Shown: positions 23,395 to 34,119 of the stretch, piece by piece | Layout: each line of letters begins with the position of its first letter | How positions within the stretch are numbered: position 1 is the stretch's first letter | DNA from: Euonymus europaeus | Taxonomy: Eukaryota > Streptophyta > Magnoliopsida > Celastrales > Celastraceae | Direction of reading: 5' to 3' | Length of the DNA stretch: 64,000 nt | Assembly: GCA_963580455.1 (NCBI GenBank) | Contig: OY756967.1 | Location: 21,932,022-21,996,021 of the forward strand | Notes under the pieces: generated by a model | Seen by the model: the letters and a program-made list of their open reading frames with translations, nothing else | Told to the model about the DNA's origin: nothing | Database searches by the model: none | Made by a program: the position numbers and the translations under genes

Positions 23395-24757
23395 TTGAAG
23401 ATGCAATGTTCTCTCCCTTAAGCACGAGTCCCGAGACGATATGGCTCTAGGAAAAGACTAGCACTTGTCGGACGGACACGGGTCAAGATTTTTGACCCAG
23501 GCCCATACAGATATATCTGGGCCTCAAATCAATTTATAAATTATAATAGACGAAAGGGAAAACATGGGCTTTTGTTTAACAATAACAATATACTGGCCCT
23601 AAATAAAAGATTTACATTTTAGCTACACGCGCAGAAAGAGAAAACCAGACAGATATACCAAGGATAATTAACCCAATTAACAACTTCATTAACGTGGGCT
23701 TTTTAGTAACCCAAGATATCCAGGACCAAAACAAAACCCTAACCGTTTGGAAGAAGGTTTCGGAAGTGAGATTTCTGGAAGTTTTAGGAAGTTAGATTTT
23801 AAAAAGTTTCGTGAAACCTCATGAAAAATACTTAAATGTTCTTAAAATTAATTGTTTATGTTTATAAGTTTCCCGATTTGCAAATCCAGAAAGAACAATG
23901 AGCAGCTAAAAACAGCATAATTCAACAAAGAGGAAAAATATCCTCACACTGTCAATGCTATTTTTTTTATAATAAAAACAAACCAACATATATGTCTTCC
24001 ATTATAACCAATAGTAAGGTCATTGGTATTAAAAAAATAAAACTTTGCTGGTAAAAGACTCAATATCTAACATGTACTAAAAAGAAGTTGCACATTTACA
24101 GCGTAGTCCAACAACCAATCCCATGCTACAAACCATTTGTGTCATGTTCAACCACAAGACAAGCATAATATAGCAGGAAGCAATTGCTAGAATCTGTCCT
24201 CTACACACTGCTGACTGCTCAAATAATAATAATAATAATCTTCTTTGATTTGAGATAAATAACCAAAACACCAAAGAAATCTATCACAATTAGGTTAAAA
24301 CACAAGAGAGTGGTGGGATAAGGCAGATCAAAATAACACAAAAAAATGAAAATAGTTCCAGCAGTGCTTACCAATTTGGCATGAAGTCAAGAAGAATGCA
24401 AGATGCTATATAATCACCCAACTCAGAAGACCAATGCGATGGAAAAGCAACAGATGCTGAATTCATACCAAAAAATTAATATAAAGTCAATGGTATAATG
24501 GATAAGTATAAACAGCTATTCTTAATCAAATTCTTTGATTTATACAGTTGTGATTGCCGATTGTTGCAAAGAAAAAAAAGTCACCCAGATCTTATTGTTC
24601 CCGACACAACAAAAAGAATAATCAAAGCAAGGATGGAAGAAGGTGGAGGACGAGTTACATGTTCAGAGGTTGTCTAGTGTTTTGTTCCGGCCGTCGTAGG
24701 GCAACTCACGAAGGGATATTCGTGATGGGAGATTCGGAGGGGCGTGAGAAGAGGGAG
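23395..24757. other. Region upstream of CPA
   Basis: Proximal CPA promoter, then AT-rich DNA with a short AAT microsatellite near 24222-24238. The stretch 24560-24757 is less AT-rich and purine-rich on the plus strand but has no convincing frame. Confidence 0.45.
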
Positions 24758-26850
24758 AGAAGACACAAATAGAGAGCACACACATGATTCTTGGCAAAGT
24801 TTATCAGGCATAATACTAGACAAAAATGAAGAATCAAACCACAAAATATCTATTCTCTCAAAATTGATGTAAATTTGGAACTAAATGTACTGATCTTTGC
24901 TCCTTCCTACATACATTGGCGGTAATAGAAATCATATGTAAACTTTTTTTATGCCATGAATTTATGGGAGAAAGATCAAAATACCCTTCCTATTAGCTCT
25001 ATGAATATAAAGATAGGCTTCTCAACTTTACAGAAGATAGTAAATTGACTGACACCAGGTTACTAGTTACTGCTCTAAAATTTGGTTTGCATCAATTGTT
25101 TACTTATTTATGAAAGTTGGTCTTTGGTTATTGACTAATCTAAGCTTGTGACTTATTTTTCAAATGTACATCTGTTGCTTTTTTATCGAATAACATCAGA
25201 AAACAAGAGATTTATTTTAAAAACCTTTCCGAGTTTATGAAACAGACATGTGTCTACACGAACTCAACCCTAGTGTTCACGACTTCGATCAACATCACAT
25301 TAATCTTTCTCCTGGCTAAGCATATTCAAAGAAGAAGCATCCATACTAGAGAGATAATGCAAGCTACCGAAGGGTCTAAACTACATAATAAGAATTTACG
25401 TTACCTGGAAGGGACTTGACAAGAGTACAAAATGAATTGCAGATGAATTAATCAAAACAAACAGACGAAAAAAGTAGAGTGATTAGCATTATCCAATGGT
25501 GTATAACTTCATTATTGTAGCCTCTAGTATCACTTCTTTCTTTGATTATAAGGAGAGCCTAGAAAATTTTACCTTTGGCTCTTAGTCTCTGGGATTAGCG
25601 AGCGTTGGTCCTGCTGGAGGGCCAAATCTGAGAATCTAGATTTCTGTCTCCCAATATAAAAAATTTAAAAGTAATCCCTAAAAACCATGAAAGACTAGTC
25701 TAGTTCCAGAAATTGAAACCCTGAGTTTGTATAAGAGACCAACATTCTTCGGGAAGCGTTAACTCTTTTGTCCATAAAAGCTAAAATTCCACAGAACAAA
25801 GTTAAAGTGACTCAGCTTTGAACGATTTTCAACAGATTGCGTACAATGAGCACAGACAACGATGTTTTTAGATTGACAGATCAGTTGGCAGAGGAAGTAG
25901 CAGAGAAGCAGACGGAATGAAAGAGCATAGACAAGCTACAATCAGAAAACAAATATACATCGAGGTCATGTACGGAGACAGTACCTGGGATCTATTTTCA
26001 GCGAACAGCTTCACGTATAAGCGCCGACGGCGGACGATAGCCAAATCGCGACACCGGAGATGCAAATGCAAATACAAATGCAAATAGTGTTTCTGGCTTC
26101 TGTTTTGCAAAACGGCTTTTTCCAACTCACAACAGGACAAAATGCCAAACACAGTGTAAACAAAAATTCCCGTGTATACGTCCAAACTAGGGGTGTGGAC
26201 AGTCCGGTTAACAGGACCGTGCACCCCAAACCCAAACCGAAATCGAAACCGGAAGTGGTGGTTTCAAAAAAATTAAAACCGAAATCAAATCATATTTTCG
26301 GTTAACCGTTAATTCGGTTAACCGATTTTAACGGTTCGGTCCGGTCCGATTTCGGGTTTGTAATCAATAATATAATTATTTATCATAAATAATTATAAAA
26401 TAATATATAATGAACATATAATTATAAAATAAGATGTAATAGGTAATAAATTATTAAAGAAAAAATATTTATATAAAATAATGTGTCATGGACATGGAAT
26501 TAAAAAATATTTATGTCATTAGACCTATATATATTCACACCTATATATTTATTTAAATTTTAAACATATTTAAAATTATGCGGTCCGGTCCAGTTAACCG
26601 CTGTTTCCATAAAATGAAACCAGAGACCAGACCATATATCTCGATCTGGTCCGGTTTTTCAAACCGTTGACCAAAATTTGGTCAATAAACCGGACTGGAT
26701 CGACCGGTTCGGTTTTCGATTTCCCACCGGTTTGCAGTCCGATTTGCACACCCCTAGTCCAAACCGTGGCTACTTGCTACATAACTTGATGCATAATATT
26801 GGATAAAATAAAATAATATTTTTAGCTAATTACGATTTGTGATCAATATA
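24758..26850 (-). repeat. Left arm of a large inverted duplication (copy of the RRM-gene 5' region)
   Basis: This block is the reverse complement of 32095-33638, with the hAT insertion at 26188-26756 as the main difference. Matching is near-continuous from AGAAGACACAAATAGAGAG at 24758 to GATCAATATA at 26850. By eye identity is high, a mismatch about every 15-25 bases. The copy includes the counterpart of the RRM gene's non-coding first exon, here on the minus strand, with its splice donor kept (ATCCCAG|GTACTG, exon end 25985). The protein-coding part of the RRM gene is not included. Confidence 0.92.
26188..26756. mobile_element. Non-autonomous hAT-like element with perfect 8-bp target duplication
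   Basis: TIRs TAGGGGTGTG (26188-26197) and CACACCCCTA (26747-26756). Both flanks are GTCCAAAC (26180-26187 and 26757-26764), an 8-bp target duplication characteristic of hAT. The unoccupied site is present in the other arm of the inverted duplication (near 32222-32232), which confirms the borders. The interior is rich in CCGGTT/AACCGG motifs and AT tracts; no transposase. Confidence 0.9.
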
Positions 26851-26944
26851 CTGATGATGATGATAAATGCATCAGATATGAATAAATGATTATCAAATCT
26901 AGTGCTGAGCAAGTTCAGTGCTACATGATTATCAAGTACTCCAA

Positions 26945-27135
26945 ATTCTATAATTGGATCTCACTTCTATTACATATAAATGAGTCTAATCTATTTATTT
27001 AATTAGGAAAATACATTTTTCAATACAATCATATCAACAAAAGACATCTTTCAATAGAATTTTTTCCACTTTTCATACACCAACACTCCAAATATCAAGT
27101 TTCAACATCTATCTTATACTTTTATATAATTGGCC
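26945..27135. repeat. MITE family B copy (degenerate)
   Basis: Shares GGATCTCACTTCTATTACA and ATACATTTTTCAATACAATC.TATCAACAAAA with the copies at 27.8 kb, 42.0 kb and (inverted) 57.5 kb. Confidence 0.5.
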
Positions 27136-27824
27136 CTCCGTATCTTAGAAGTTTTCAATTATATTTTATTGTAATTTTATCTACAAAATTAATAGAATAG
27201 AAAAATGAACCAAACACACCATAATATTTTATACAGCTTAAAACTGTAGGCTCCACAACTTTTTATAGCTTTAAGCACAAAATTTTTAACGGTTTAAAAT
27301 TATAAAATGCAATTGTAGGGTCCATTTGGTAGAGAGTTTTTTTTATAGCGTATAAGCTGTGAAATAAGCCGTGTGCTGTTGGGTAGAGCGTAAATTTTGA
27401 TAGAGTATGAGCTGTTAATTTACTATTAGGGGTATATAAAATACTTTAATAATTAAATAAAAACTATCGAATATTAGTCTTGTTGGAAAGAGTTTTACGC
27501 GTTGAGTTCAAATATGTAATTTTTTCAAAATTTTACATATACTTTGAGAGATAAAATGATAAATATGTGAGAAAATAGAGATAATATCGGAAATTCATGA
27601 ATATTTTTTGATATGTAATTGATGTGATTGTTGACCGATGTAAATAAACTTATAAGCTGTAGAGCGTATAAGCAGTACCATAAGCTCAAACGAACGGACC
27701 GTAAAACAGACCCTTAATTTTACAGTTTTTGAGTAAAACTATAAGAAAATATCGGACTCCCGATTCCCGATGAATACAAATGCGATCTCTCTAGCCAACT
27801 TGTCATTTTATTTTTTAGGGCAAC

Positions 27825-28180
27825 CACAATGGTTGCAATTGTAATGGTCCAACAATTTTGTTTTTGGGTCCCACATCTATCTCAGATAAACACAACTCTC
27901 AATACAATCAAATCAGCATAACACATATTTCAATACTGCCACATCAGCAAAACACATCTTCCAATACAAAACAATTATCCAACCCAACTATTTTCCTATC
28001 CTTCATATTATCCCCATCAAATTTACACCAAAATCAAGGCTGGGTCCCACTTTTATTACAAAAAGTCAAGCCACATCATCATCCACATCACCAAAATACA
28101 TATATCAATACAACCACATCAACAAAACACATTTTTCAATACAGTCACATCAGCAAAATACATTAACTTTGTTTGCCCAT
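27825..28180. repeat. MITE family B copy (fullest)
   Basis: Made of repeated units of the type AATACAA.CACATCAACAAAACACAT.TTTC, flanking a central GGGTCCCACTTTTATTACAAAAAGTCAAG. The inverted copy at 57440-57790 has the same order. GGGCAACCACAATGGTTGCA at about 27819 may be an end. Confidence 0.6.
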
Positions 28181-28753
28181 TAATTTGACACTGACAGATA
28201 TCATTTTACTATTTTAGGACGTAGGGCTTTCTCAACTTGGAGAATTTCCATATGGGTGCTTTTATTTACCTCAAATTAAGTTAAGGGCCCTATTATATAA
28301 GTTTTGGCAAATTTCTTAATTGTAGTTTATTTGTTCTTTCGATGTGACGTTATAATTGACAACCTTTAGTCAAATTATAAATTTTCATTTGTTAAAGTTA
28401 GTAATAATTTTAATAAAATTATTATAACTAATATGAAAATTTTATAATTACTATAATTATTTTTCATTAATAAATCCAATAATTTTAATTAATTATTTTA
28501 AATTAATAATAAATTCTCGTGGCTTGTTTTATTTATCAATCTATCTTTGCTAAATTGCTCTGTGTAATCAATTTCTAACTGAATGATGTCTTCTAGTTCC
28601 GCTTTCATGATGTTCCATCATCCTGATTATGGATCAATGAAAATCTTGAACCCACAATCGAATATTATTATTCATATTTTATCAACAAAAAAAGGACATA
28701 TTGAGAGAATACCATTCAAAAGAGTTTTATAGGCAAATTTGTTGAGGGAAATA

Positions 28754-28780
<27 letters not shown>
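28754..28780. repeat. (TA)n microsatellite
   Basis: About 13 uninterrupted TA units. Confidence 0.9.
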
Positions 28781-28784
<4 letters not shown>

Positions 28785-29685
28785 AAATGATTGATCTGTT
28801 TGTAATTATTGGAGTGTAGCAAAATAATTGAACCCCAAAAAAAGAAAAGAATATTGATGGTTGTATTTTGAATAAACACTAAACAAAAGCAAGGAATAAA
28901 ATAATTGAACCTACAAAAAAGAATATTGCTATTTTTTTATTAATTAATAAAAAAAGACACGAGAGAAAAAGATCAGTTTTGTTGCTCTCATTTTATTAGT
29001 TTACTAATAAAAATATTAAAACATAATTATTATAAAAGTTATAGATAAAGTCACGAATTTGTATATTTGATTTGACAAAAAGTTACCAATTATCACATAT
29101 GTTACATTGAAAAATAAAATCAAGTGTGCAATACAAAAATCTAGATAATAGGCACATCGGTATTGCAATATGTGTGTAGTATATATGAGATTTCATGTCT
29201 ATATAGAATTCAAAAATGTTTTAGAACCCAACTTTTATTAGCCCAAATCAACCCAAGTCTACATGGCACTCCATGTTGGTGTGCCATGTTGGACTTTTTT
29301 AAAAATCTATTTTTATTTATCTTTTTTATAAACGAAACTTTAAAACGTTTTATCTCTCAAAATACATGTTAGATTTCAAAAAAAATTACATATTCGAACT
29401 CAGCGTGTAAAACTCTTTATAATAAGACCCATTGTCGATAGTTTTTATCGCGTTTTTTCAATTACATTATTTTTAAAAATAATGTAATTCATATATATTA
29501 TGTTTAAAGTGTTTATTCGAGCTGAAATTTTATTATATTATGATAGTATAATATATATTCATTATTTTTTTGCCTTTTTATTGAAATTACGTTGAGTATA
29601 TGAACCCGTCAGAGTATAATAGTTAGGACCCTAAGGTTTAGCACTTGAGACATTTATGATTTTGTAGTGAATTCGTCGAGGTTTA

Positions 29686-29975
29686 GTGAATATGAGTCTT
29701 TTAGGTTACAAAATTGAAATTCGATACACGAGCCCGTTAGGGTTTAGCGAATCCGTTCCCCTTGGGGTTTATAACACTTATTGTTTGGATTACAACATGA
29801 AAATCCGATACACGATCTCGTTAGGGTTTAGCGAATCCGTTCCCCTTGGGGTTTATAACACTTATTGTTTGGATTACAGCATGAAAATCCGATACACGAT
29901 CCCGTTAGGGTTTAGCGAATCCGTTCCTCTTAGGGTTTAACATTTATTGTTTAGGTTACAGTATGAAAATTCGAT
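29686..29975. repeat. 84-bp minisatellite, at least 3 units, in frame as 28-residue repeat
   Basis: Units begin CGATACACGA at 29722, 29806 and 29890, exactly 84 bases apart, with a degenerate unit before and a partial one after (CGATATACGA). On the plus strand 29686-29940 is open and translates to repeated LGFSESVPLGVYNTYCLDY segments. The unit length is a multiple of three, so the frame is kept, but nothing shows that it is expressed. Confidence 0.8.
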
Positions 29976-30047
29976 ATACGAGCTCATATCGGTACCTATA
30001 AATAAACACTAGAAACTACGTAATCAACATATTAGTACAAAAAAAAC

Positions 30048-30104
30048 AATGTAATTAAAGACAATGTAATTAAAAACAATGTAATTAAAAACAATGTAAT
30101 TAAG
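30048..30104. repeat. 16-bp tandem repeat
   Basis: Four copies of ACAATGTAATTAAAAA (variants AAAG/AAGA) in the 3' half of the Mutator-like element. Confidence 0.85.
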
Positions 30105-30671
30105 AATGAGTGATTAAAACCTATCGATGATAGATCTTGTTGGATAGATCTTTACTTGCTGATTATGGATATGTAATTTTTTTTGAAATCTAATATGTAT
30201 TTTAAGAGATAAAATGTTTTAAAATTTTGTTTAAGAAAATAAAAATAAAAATATGTGCTGTGAGTTTTTCAAATGAGATATTTTATTTTTTAAAATTTTA
30301 ATTTTCCATGTCATTTGCTTACAAAGCATGACATGTAGACTTGGGTTAATTGTTGGGTTACAAAACTTGGGCTATTTAGCACTACTCTATAGAATTATCA
30401 ATTTTATATAGAGGTGTGTTTCGTTTCTGTATTACATGTGTGTGTTGTAAGTATTCAAAAGGAAAAAACGGTTGTGTCTTATTTCTTAGGTGTGTGTATG
30501 TCTGTCAGGTGTTTGCATCGGTATTCGTGCTGGGTAGCTTAGGTAGGACTACCACATCGGTATTGTGATGTGTGCAGTATATATGAGATTTCATGTCTAT
30601 ATAGAATTATCGATTTTATATAGATGTGTGTTCCGTCTCTGTACTACATGTGTGTGTTGTAAGTATTCAAA

Positions 30672-31547
30672 AGGGTAAATGGTACAGAGCCCCCTAAAGT
30701 ATGACATAATTGAAAAAAAACCCCCAAATTATGAAAAACTGGATATAACCCCCCAGACGTTTGTTGACCGTCTGAGATGACGGTCAACCCACACGTTTAG
30801 CTCACTTTTAAAGAGTAAAATGTACAGAGCCCCCTAAAGTATGACATAATTGAAAAAAACCCCCCATATTATGAAAAACTGGATATAACCCCCCAGTTAG
30901 CCACCAAGGTCGTGGTTAATGTGAAACCGAGCAGTCCATCATTGGTTTCACCTCCACAGATTCATCATGTCAGTCTACCTCCAAGCAGTCCGCCACCAGG
31001 TTCACCTCCACATAGGGGGATAAATGCTATTAGAATAAACTATAGGAGTGTATTGACAATGACAATAACAATAACAGTGAGACTAAACTAACAGTCAAAG
31101 TCTGCATACAACATGTCCAAAATACATCTAGAATTACTTCATGTCCCATTGTTGGTGTTGGCATGAATAAGGGTGCAGTATTCTCTGGTGGACTATGAAG
31201 ATGAATATGTGGAGGTGAATCTGGTGGCGGACTGCCTGGAGGTGGACTGCATGATGAATCTGTGGAGGTGAAATCAATGATGGACTGCTTGGTTCCACAT
31301 CAACCACGAACCTGGTGGCTAACTGGGGGGTTATATCATGTTTTTCATAATTTGGGGTTTTTTTTTCAATTAGGTCATACTTTAGGAGGCTCTGTACCTT
31401 TTACCCTTTAAAAGTGATCTAAACGTGTGGGTTGACCGTTATCTCAGACGGTCAACAAACGTCTGGGGGGTTATATTCAGTTTTTCATAATTTGGGGGGT
31501 TTTTTTCAATTAGGTCATACTTTAGGGGGCTCTGTACCATTTACTCT
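30672..31547. mobile_element. 876-bp foldback element made of nested palindromes
   Basis: The arms 30672-31016 and 31205-31547 are near-perfect inverted repeats around a roughly 190-bp loop. The outer arm starts AGGGTAAATGGTACAGAGCC and runs to CACTTTTAAAG (about 30816). A second copy of the same terminal sequence (AGTAAAATGTACAGAGCC) then starts the inner arm, and the same order is mirrored at 31205-31547. It is thus one palindromic element inside, or fused to, another of the same family. No protein is encoded. Such foldback elements are small-RNA sources. Confidence 0.85.
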
Positions 31548-32094
31548 ATTAAAAAAACAAAAACTTAGTAAAGTAGCCAAGTAGGGGTGTCTATATAGAA
31601 GCACCATTTCCATATTTATATTTTAGATTGATAAATCTATTATTAGCAAATTCAGTTAAACCTCTATCTCTTTGAGATCATAAAAAATTGTTAATTATTT
31701 GAGATATTGTTTAACCAATGAATTAATAAAAAAAATTAAATTATAAAAGTATTCTTTAATATATATTTTTTCAAAATATTGAATTTTAGAGTTGTTGAGT
31801 GACGAACAAATTATTGAGAAAGTCATGAAAAATTATAAATAATAAGCCAACACCACACCAAAGCTTCTTAATGCACAAAAATTAGAGATAACATCAAAGA
31901 GATCAATTTCAAAAGAAAATAAATAATATGGAAGTCATATTTTACAAAAGACTTCTAATTGAATCTCTTTTGTGTATATATATATAATTTTGATATATAA
32001 AGAAATCATTAAGATTTAGGAGAATATTAATTTATACATCAATGTATTTTTTTAAAAAATATTATCTAATAAATTTAACGAATTATTAATTTAT
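31548..32094. other. AT-rich spacer, no gene seen
   Basis: Very AT-rich; nothing recognisable apart from simple repeats. Confidence 0.5.
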
Positions 32095-32134
32095 TATATT
32101 GATCACAAATCGTGATTAGCTAAAAATATTATTA

Positions 32135-32137
<3 letters not shown>

Positions 32138-32192
<55 letters not shown>
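32138..32192. repeat. (ATT)n microsatellite
   Basis: About 18 ATT units in the right arm. The corresponding place in the left arm reads GGATAAAATAAAATAATA, so the expansion followed the duplication. Confidence 0.9.
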
Positions 32193-32193
<1 letters not shown>

Positions 32194-32329
32194 GCATCGA
32201 GTTATGTAGCAAGTAGCAACGCTTTGGACGTATACACGGGAATTTTTTTTTACTGTGTTTGGCATTTTGTCCTGTTGTGAGTAGGAAAAAGCAGTTTCGC
32301 AAAACAGAAGCCAGAAACACTATTTGCAT

Positions 32330-32422
32330 TTGTATTTGCATTTGCATCTCCGGTGTCGCGATTTGGCTATCGTCCGCCGTTGGCGCTTATACGTGAAGCT
32401 GTTCGCTGCAAATAGATCCCAG
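32330..32422 (+). promoter_or_regulatory. Putative non-coding first exon (5' UTR) of the RRM gene
   Basis: A GC-richer island (CTCCGGTGTCGCGATTTGGC...) ends in a strong donor, ATCCCAG|GTACTCTC at 32422/32423. Splicing to an acceptor near 34085 (TTCTTCACAG) would place a short leader before the ATG at 34120. The left-arm copy keeps the same donor. The transcription start is not defined. Confidence 0.45.
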
Positions 32423-34119
32423 GTACTCTCTCCGTACATGACCTCGATGTATATTTGTTTTCTGATTGTAGCTTGTGTATGCTCTTTCATTCTTTCTGCT
32501 TCTCTGCTGCTTCCTCTGCCAACTGATCTGTCAATCTAAAAACATCTTTGTCTGTGCTCATTGTACGCAATCTGTTGAAAATCGTTTAAGGCTGAGTCAC
32601 TTTAACTTTGTTTTGTGGAATTTTAGCGTTTATGGACAAAAGAGCTAACGCTTCTCGTAGAATGTTGGTCTCTTATACAAACTTAGGGTTTCAATTTCTG
32701 GAACTAGTCTTTCATGGTTTTTAGGGATTACTTTTAAAATTTTGGATTGGGAGCAGATTCTCAGATTTGGCCCTCCAGCAGGACCAGCACTCGTTAATCC
32801 CGGAGAATATAAGAGCAGAAGGTAAAATTTTCTAGGCTCTCCTTATAATCAAAGAAAGAAGTGATACTAGAGGCTACAATAATGAAGCTATACACCATTG
32901 GATAATGCAAATCACTCTACTTTTTTTGTCTGTTTGTTTTGATTAATTCATCTGCAATTCATTTTGTACTTTTGTCAAGTCCCTTCCAGGTAACGTAAAT
33001 TCTTATTATGTAGTTTAGAGCCTTCAGTAGCTTGCATTATCTCTCTAGTATGGGTGCTTCTTCTTTGAATATGCTTAGCCAGGAGAAAGATTCATGTGAT
33101 GTTGATCGAAGTCGTGAACACTAGGGTTGAGTTCGTGTAGATACAGGTCTGTTTCATAAACTCGGAAAGGTTTTTAAAATAAATCTCTTGTTGTCTGATG
33201 TTATTCGATAAAAAAGCAACAAATGTACAGTTGGAAAATAAGTCACAAGCTTAGATTAGTCGATAACCAAAGACGAACTTCCATAAATAAGTGAACATTT
33301 GATGCAAACCAAATTTTAGAGTAGTAAGTAGTAACCTGGTGTCAAGTCAATTTACTATCTTCTGTAAAGTTGAGAAGCCTATCTTTATATTCATGGAGCT
33401 AATAGGCAGGGTATTTTGATCTTTCTCCCGTAAATTCATGGCATGAAAAAAGTTTACATATGATTTCTATTACCACCAATGTATGTAGGAAGGAGAAAAG
33501 ATCAGTACATTTAGTTCCAATTTGATATCAATTTTGAGAGAATGGATAATTTGTGGTTTGATTCTTCATTTTTTGTCTAGTATTATGCCTGATAAACTTT
33601 GCCAAGAATCATGTGTGTGCTCTCTATTTGTGTCTTCTGGCTTCATCGTCGTCTTATCCTTTTGTCCCCCTTTAATTAATTTTTAAGTTTTTTTTTTTTT
33701 TTTTTGCTTCTGTTTTATTATCAGTTAAGTTTTGTTTTGGGGTTAAAACTTCCCTTCGAATGAAGCTGATTAAGGCTTGAACTTGTGATTGTTTTCTGGA
33801 CAGCAGTCTAGCTCTGATCTCAATAAATAAAATTCTTGAGCTCTTTGTACCGATTCATAACCCTCATAATTATCATCTGGGAATATCTTTATCCTGTCTT
33901 TGCTTCTACAACTACTAATTTTATCAATTTTCCTTTAATAAAAGTATTTCGTGCTGCAAACTCCTTTACTCTTATCACATTACACGAATCCAATTCATAC
34001 TTTTCGGCTCTCATTTTATTTCCTCCTCTCAATATGCATATACTTCTTTCCATGAATGCTTCTGGCCTCTGTACCTTCTTCACAGTTACTTTGCAAGCCT
34101 ATTTAATTAGATACATAAG

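Larger units (their letters stand above)
26851..29152. other. Spacer of the inverted duplication, first part
   Basis: AT-rich transposon debris with no gene. Two MITE family B copies are listed separately. The block 27470-27560 (CTATCGAATATTAGTCTTGTTGG..., GAGAGATAAAATG) resembles the inner TIR of the Mutator element at 29211-30387. The segment 27325-27715 is bounded by GGGTCCATTTGGT and ACGGACCGTAAAACAGACCC, possibly another small element. A (TA)n microsatellite sits at 28754-28780. Confidence 0.5.
29211..30387. mobile_element. Mutator-like (TIR-MULE) non-autonomous element, 9-bp target duplication
   Basis: The element is flanked by TATAGAATT at 29202-29210 and 30388-30396, a 9-bp duplication typical of Mutator. 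Its ends are long inverted repeats of about 230 bp (29211-29450 against 30118-30387), sharing AACCCAAGTCTACATG, GAGAGATAAAA and TTTTTTTGAAATCTAA blocks. The interior holds an 84-bp minisatellite and a short 16-bp repeat. No transposase. The intact neighbouring duplicate at 30553-30674 shows the pre-insertion site. Confidence 0.85.
29153..30674. repeat. About 125-bp direct duplication, one copy split by a Mutator element
   Basis: Copy 1 is 29153-29210 joined to 30397-30462; copy 2 is 30553-30674 and uninterrupted. Shared sequence: CACATCGGTATTG..., ATATATGAGATTTCATGTCT, ATATAGAATTATC.ATTTTATA and ACATGTGTGTGTTGTAAGTA. Copy 2 is the empty site for the insertion in copy 1. Confidence 0.85.
32095..33638 (+). 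repeat. Right arm of the large inverted duplication (native 5' region of the RRM gene)
   Basis: Reverse complement of 24758-26850. It lacks the hAT insertion and keeps a single copy of its target (CTTTGGAC for GTCCAAAG at about 32222-32232). It contains an ATT microsatellite expansion at 32138-32192 that is absent from the other arm, the non-coding first exon of the RRM gene, and part of intron 1. Being directly upstream of the intact gene, it is presumably the source copy. Confidence 0.92.

Noticed and set aside
25868..26235. Minus-strand frames in the left arm, matched by 32324-32539 in the right arm
   Set aside because: They share a peptide only because the DNA is duplicated; the region is a 5' UTR and intron start, and the frame crosses the splice donor.
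29153..30674. CRISPR-like or satellite array
   Set aside because: Direct repeats are few (84-bp units without spacers) and lie inside a plant Mutator-type element.
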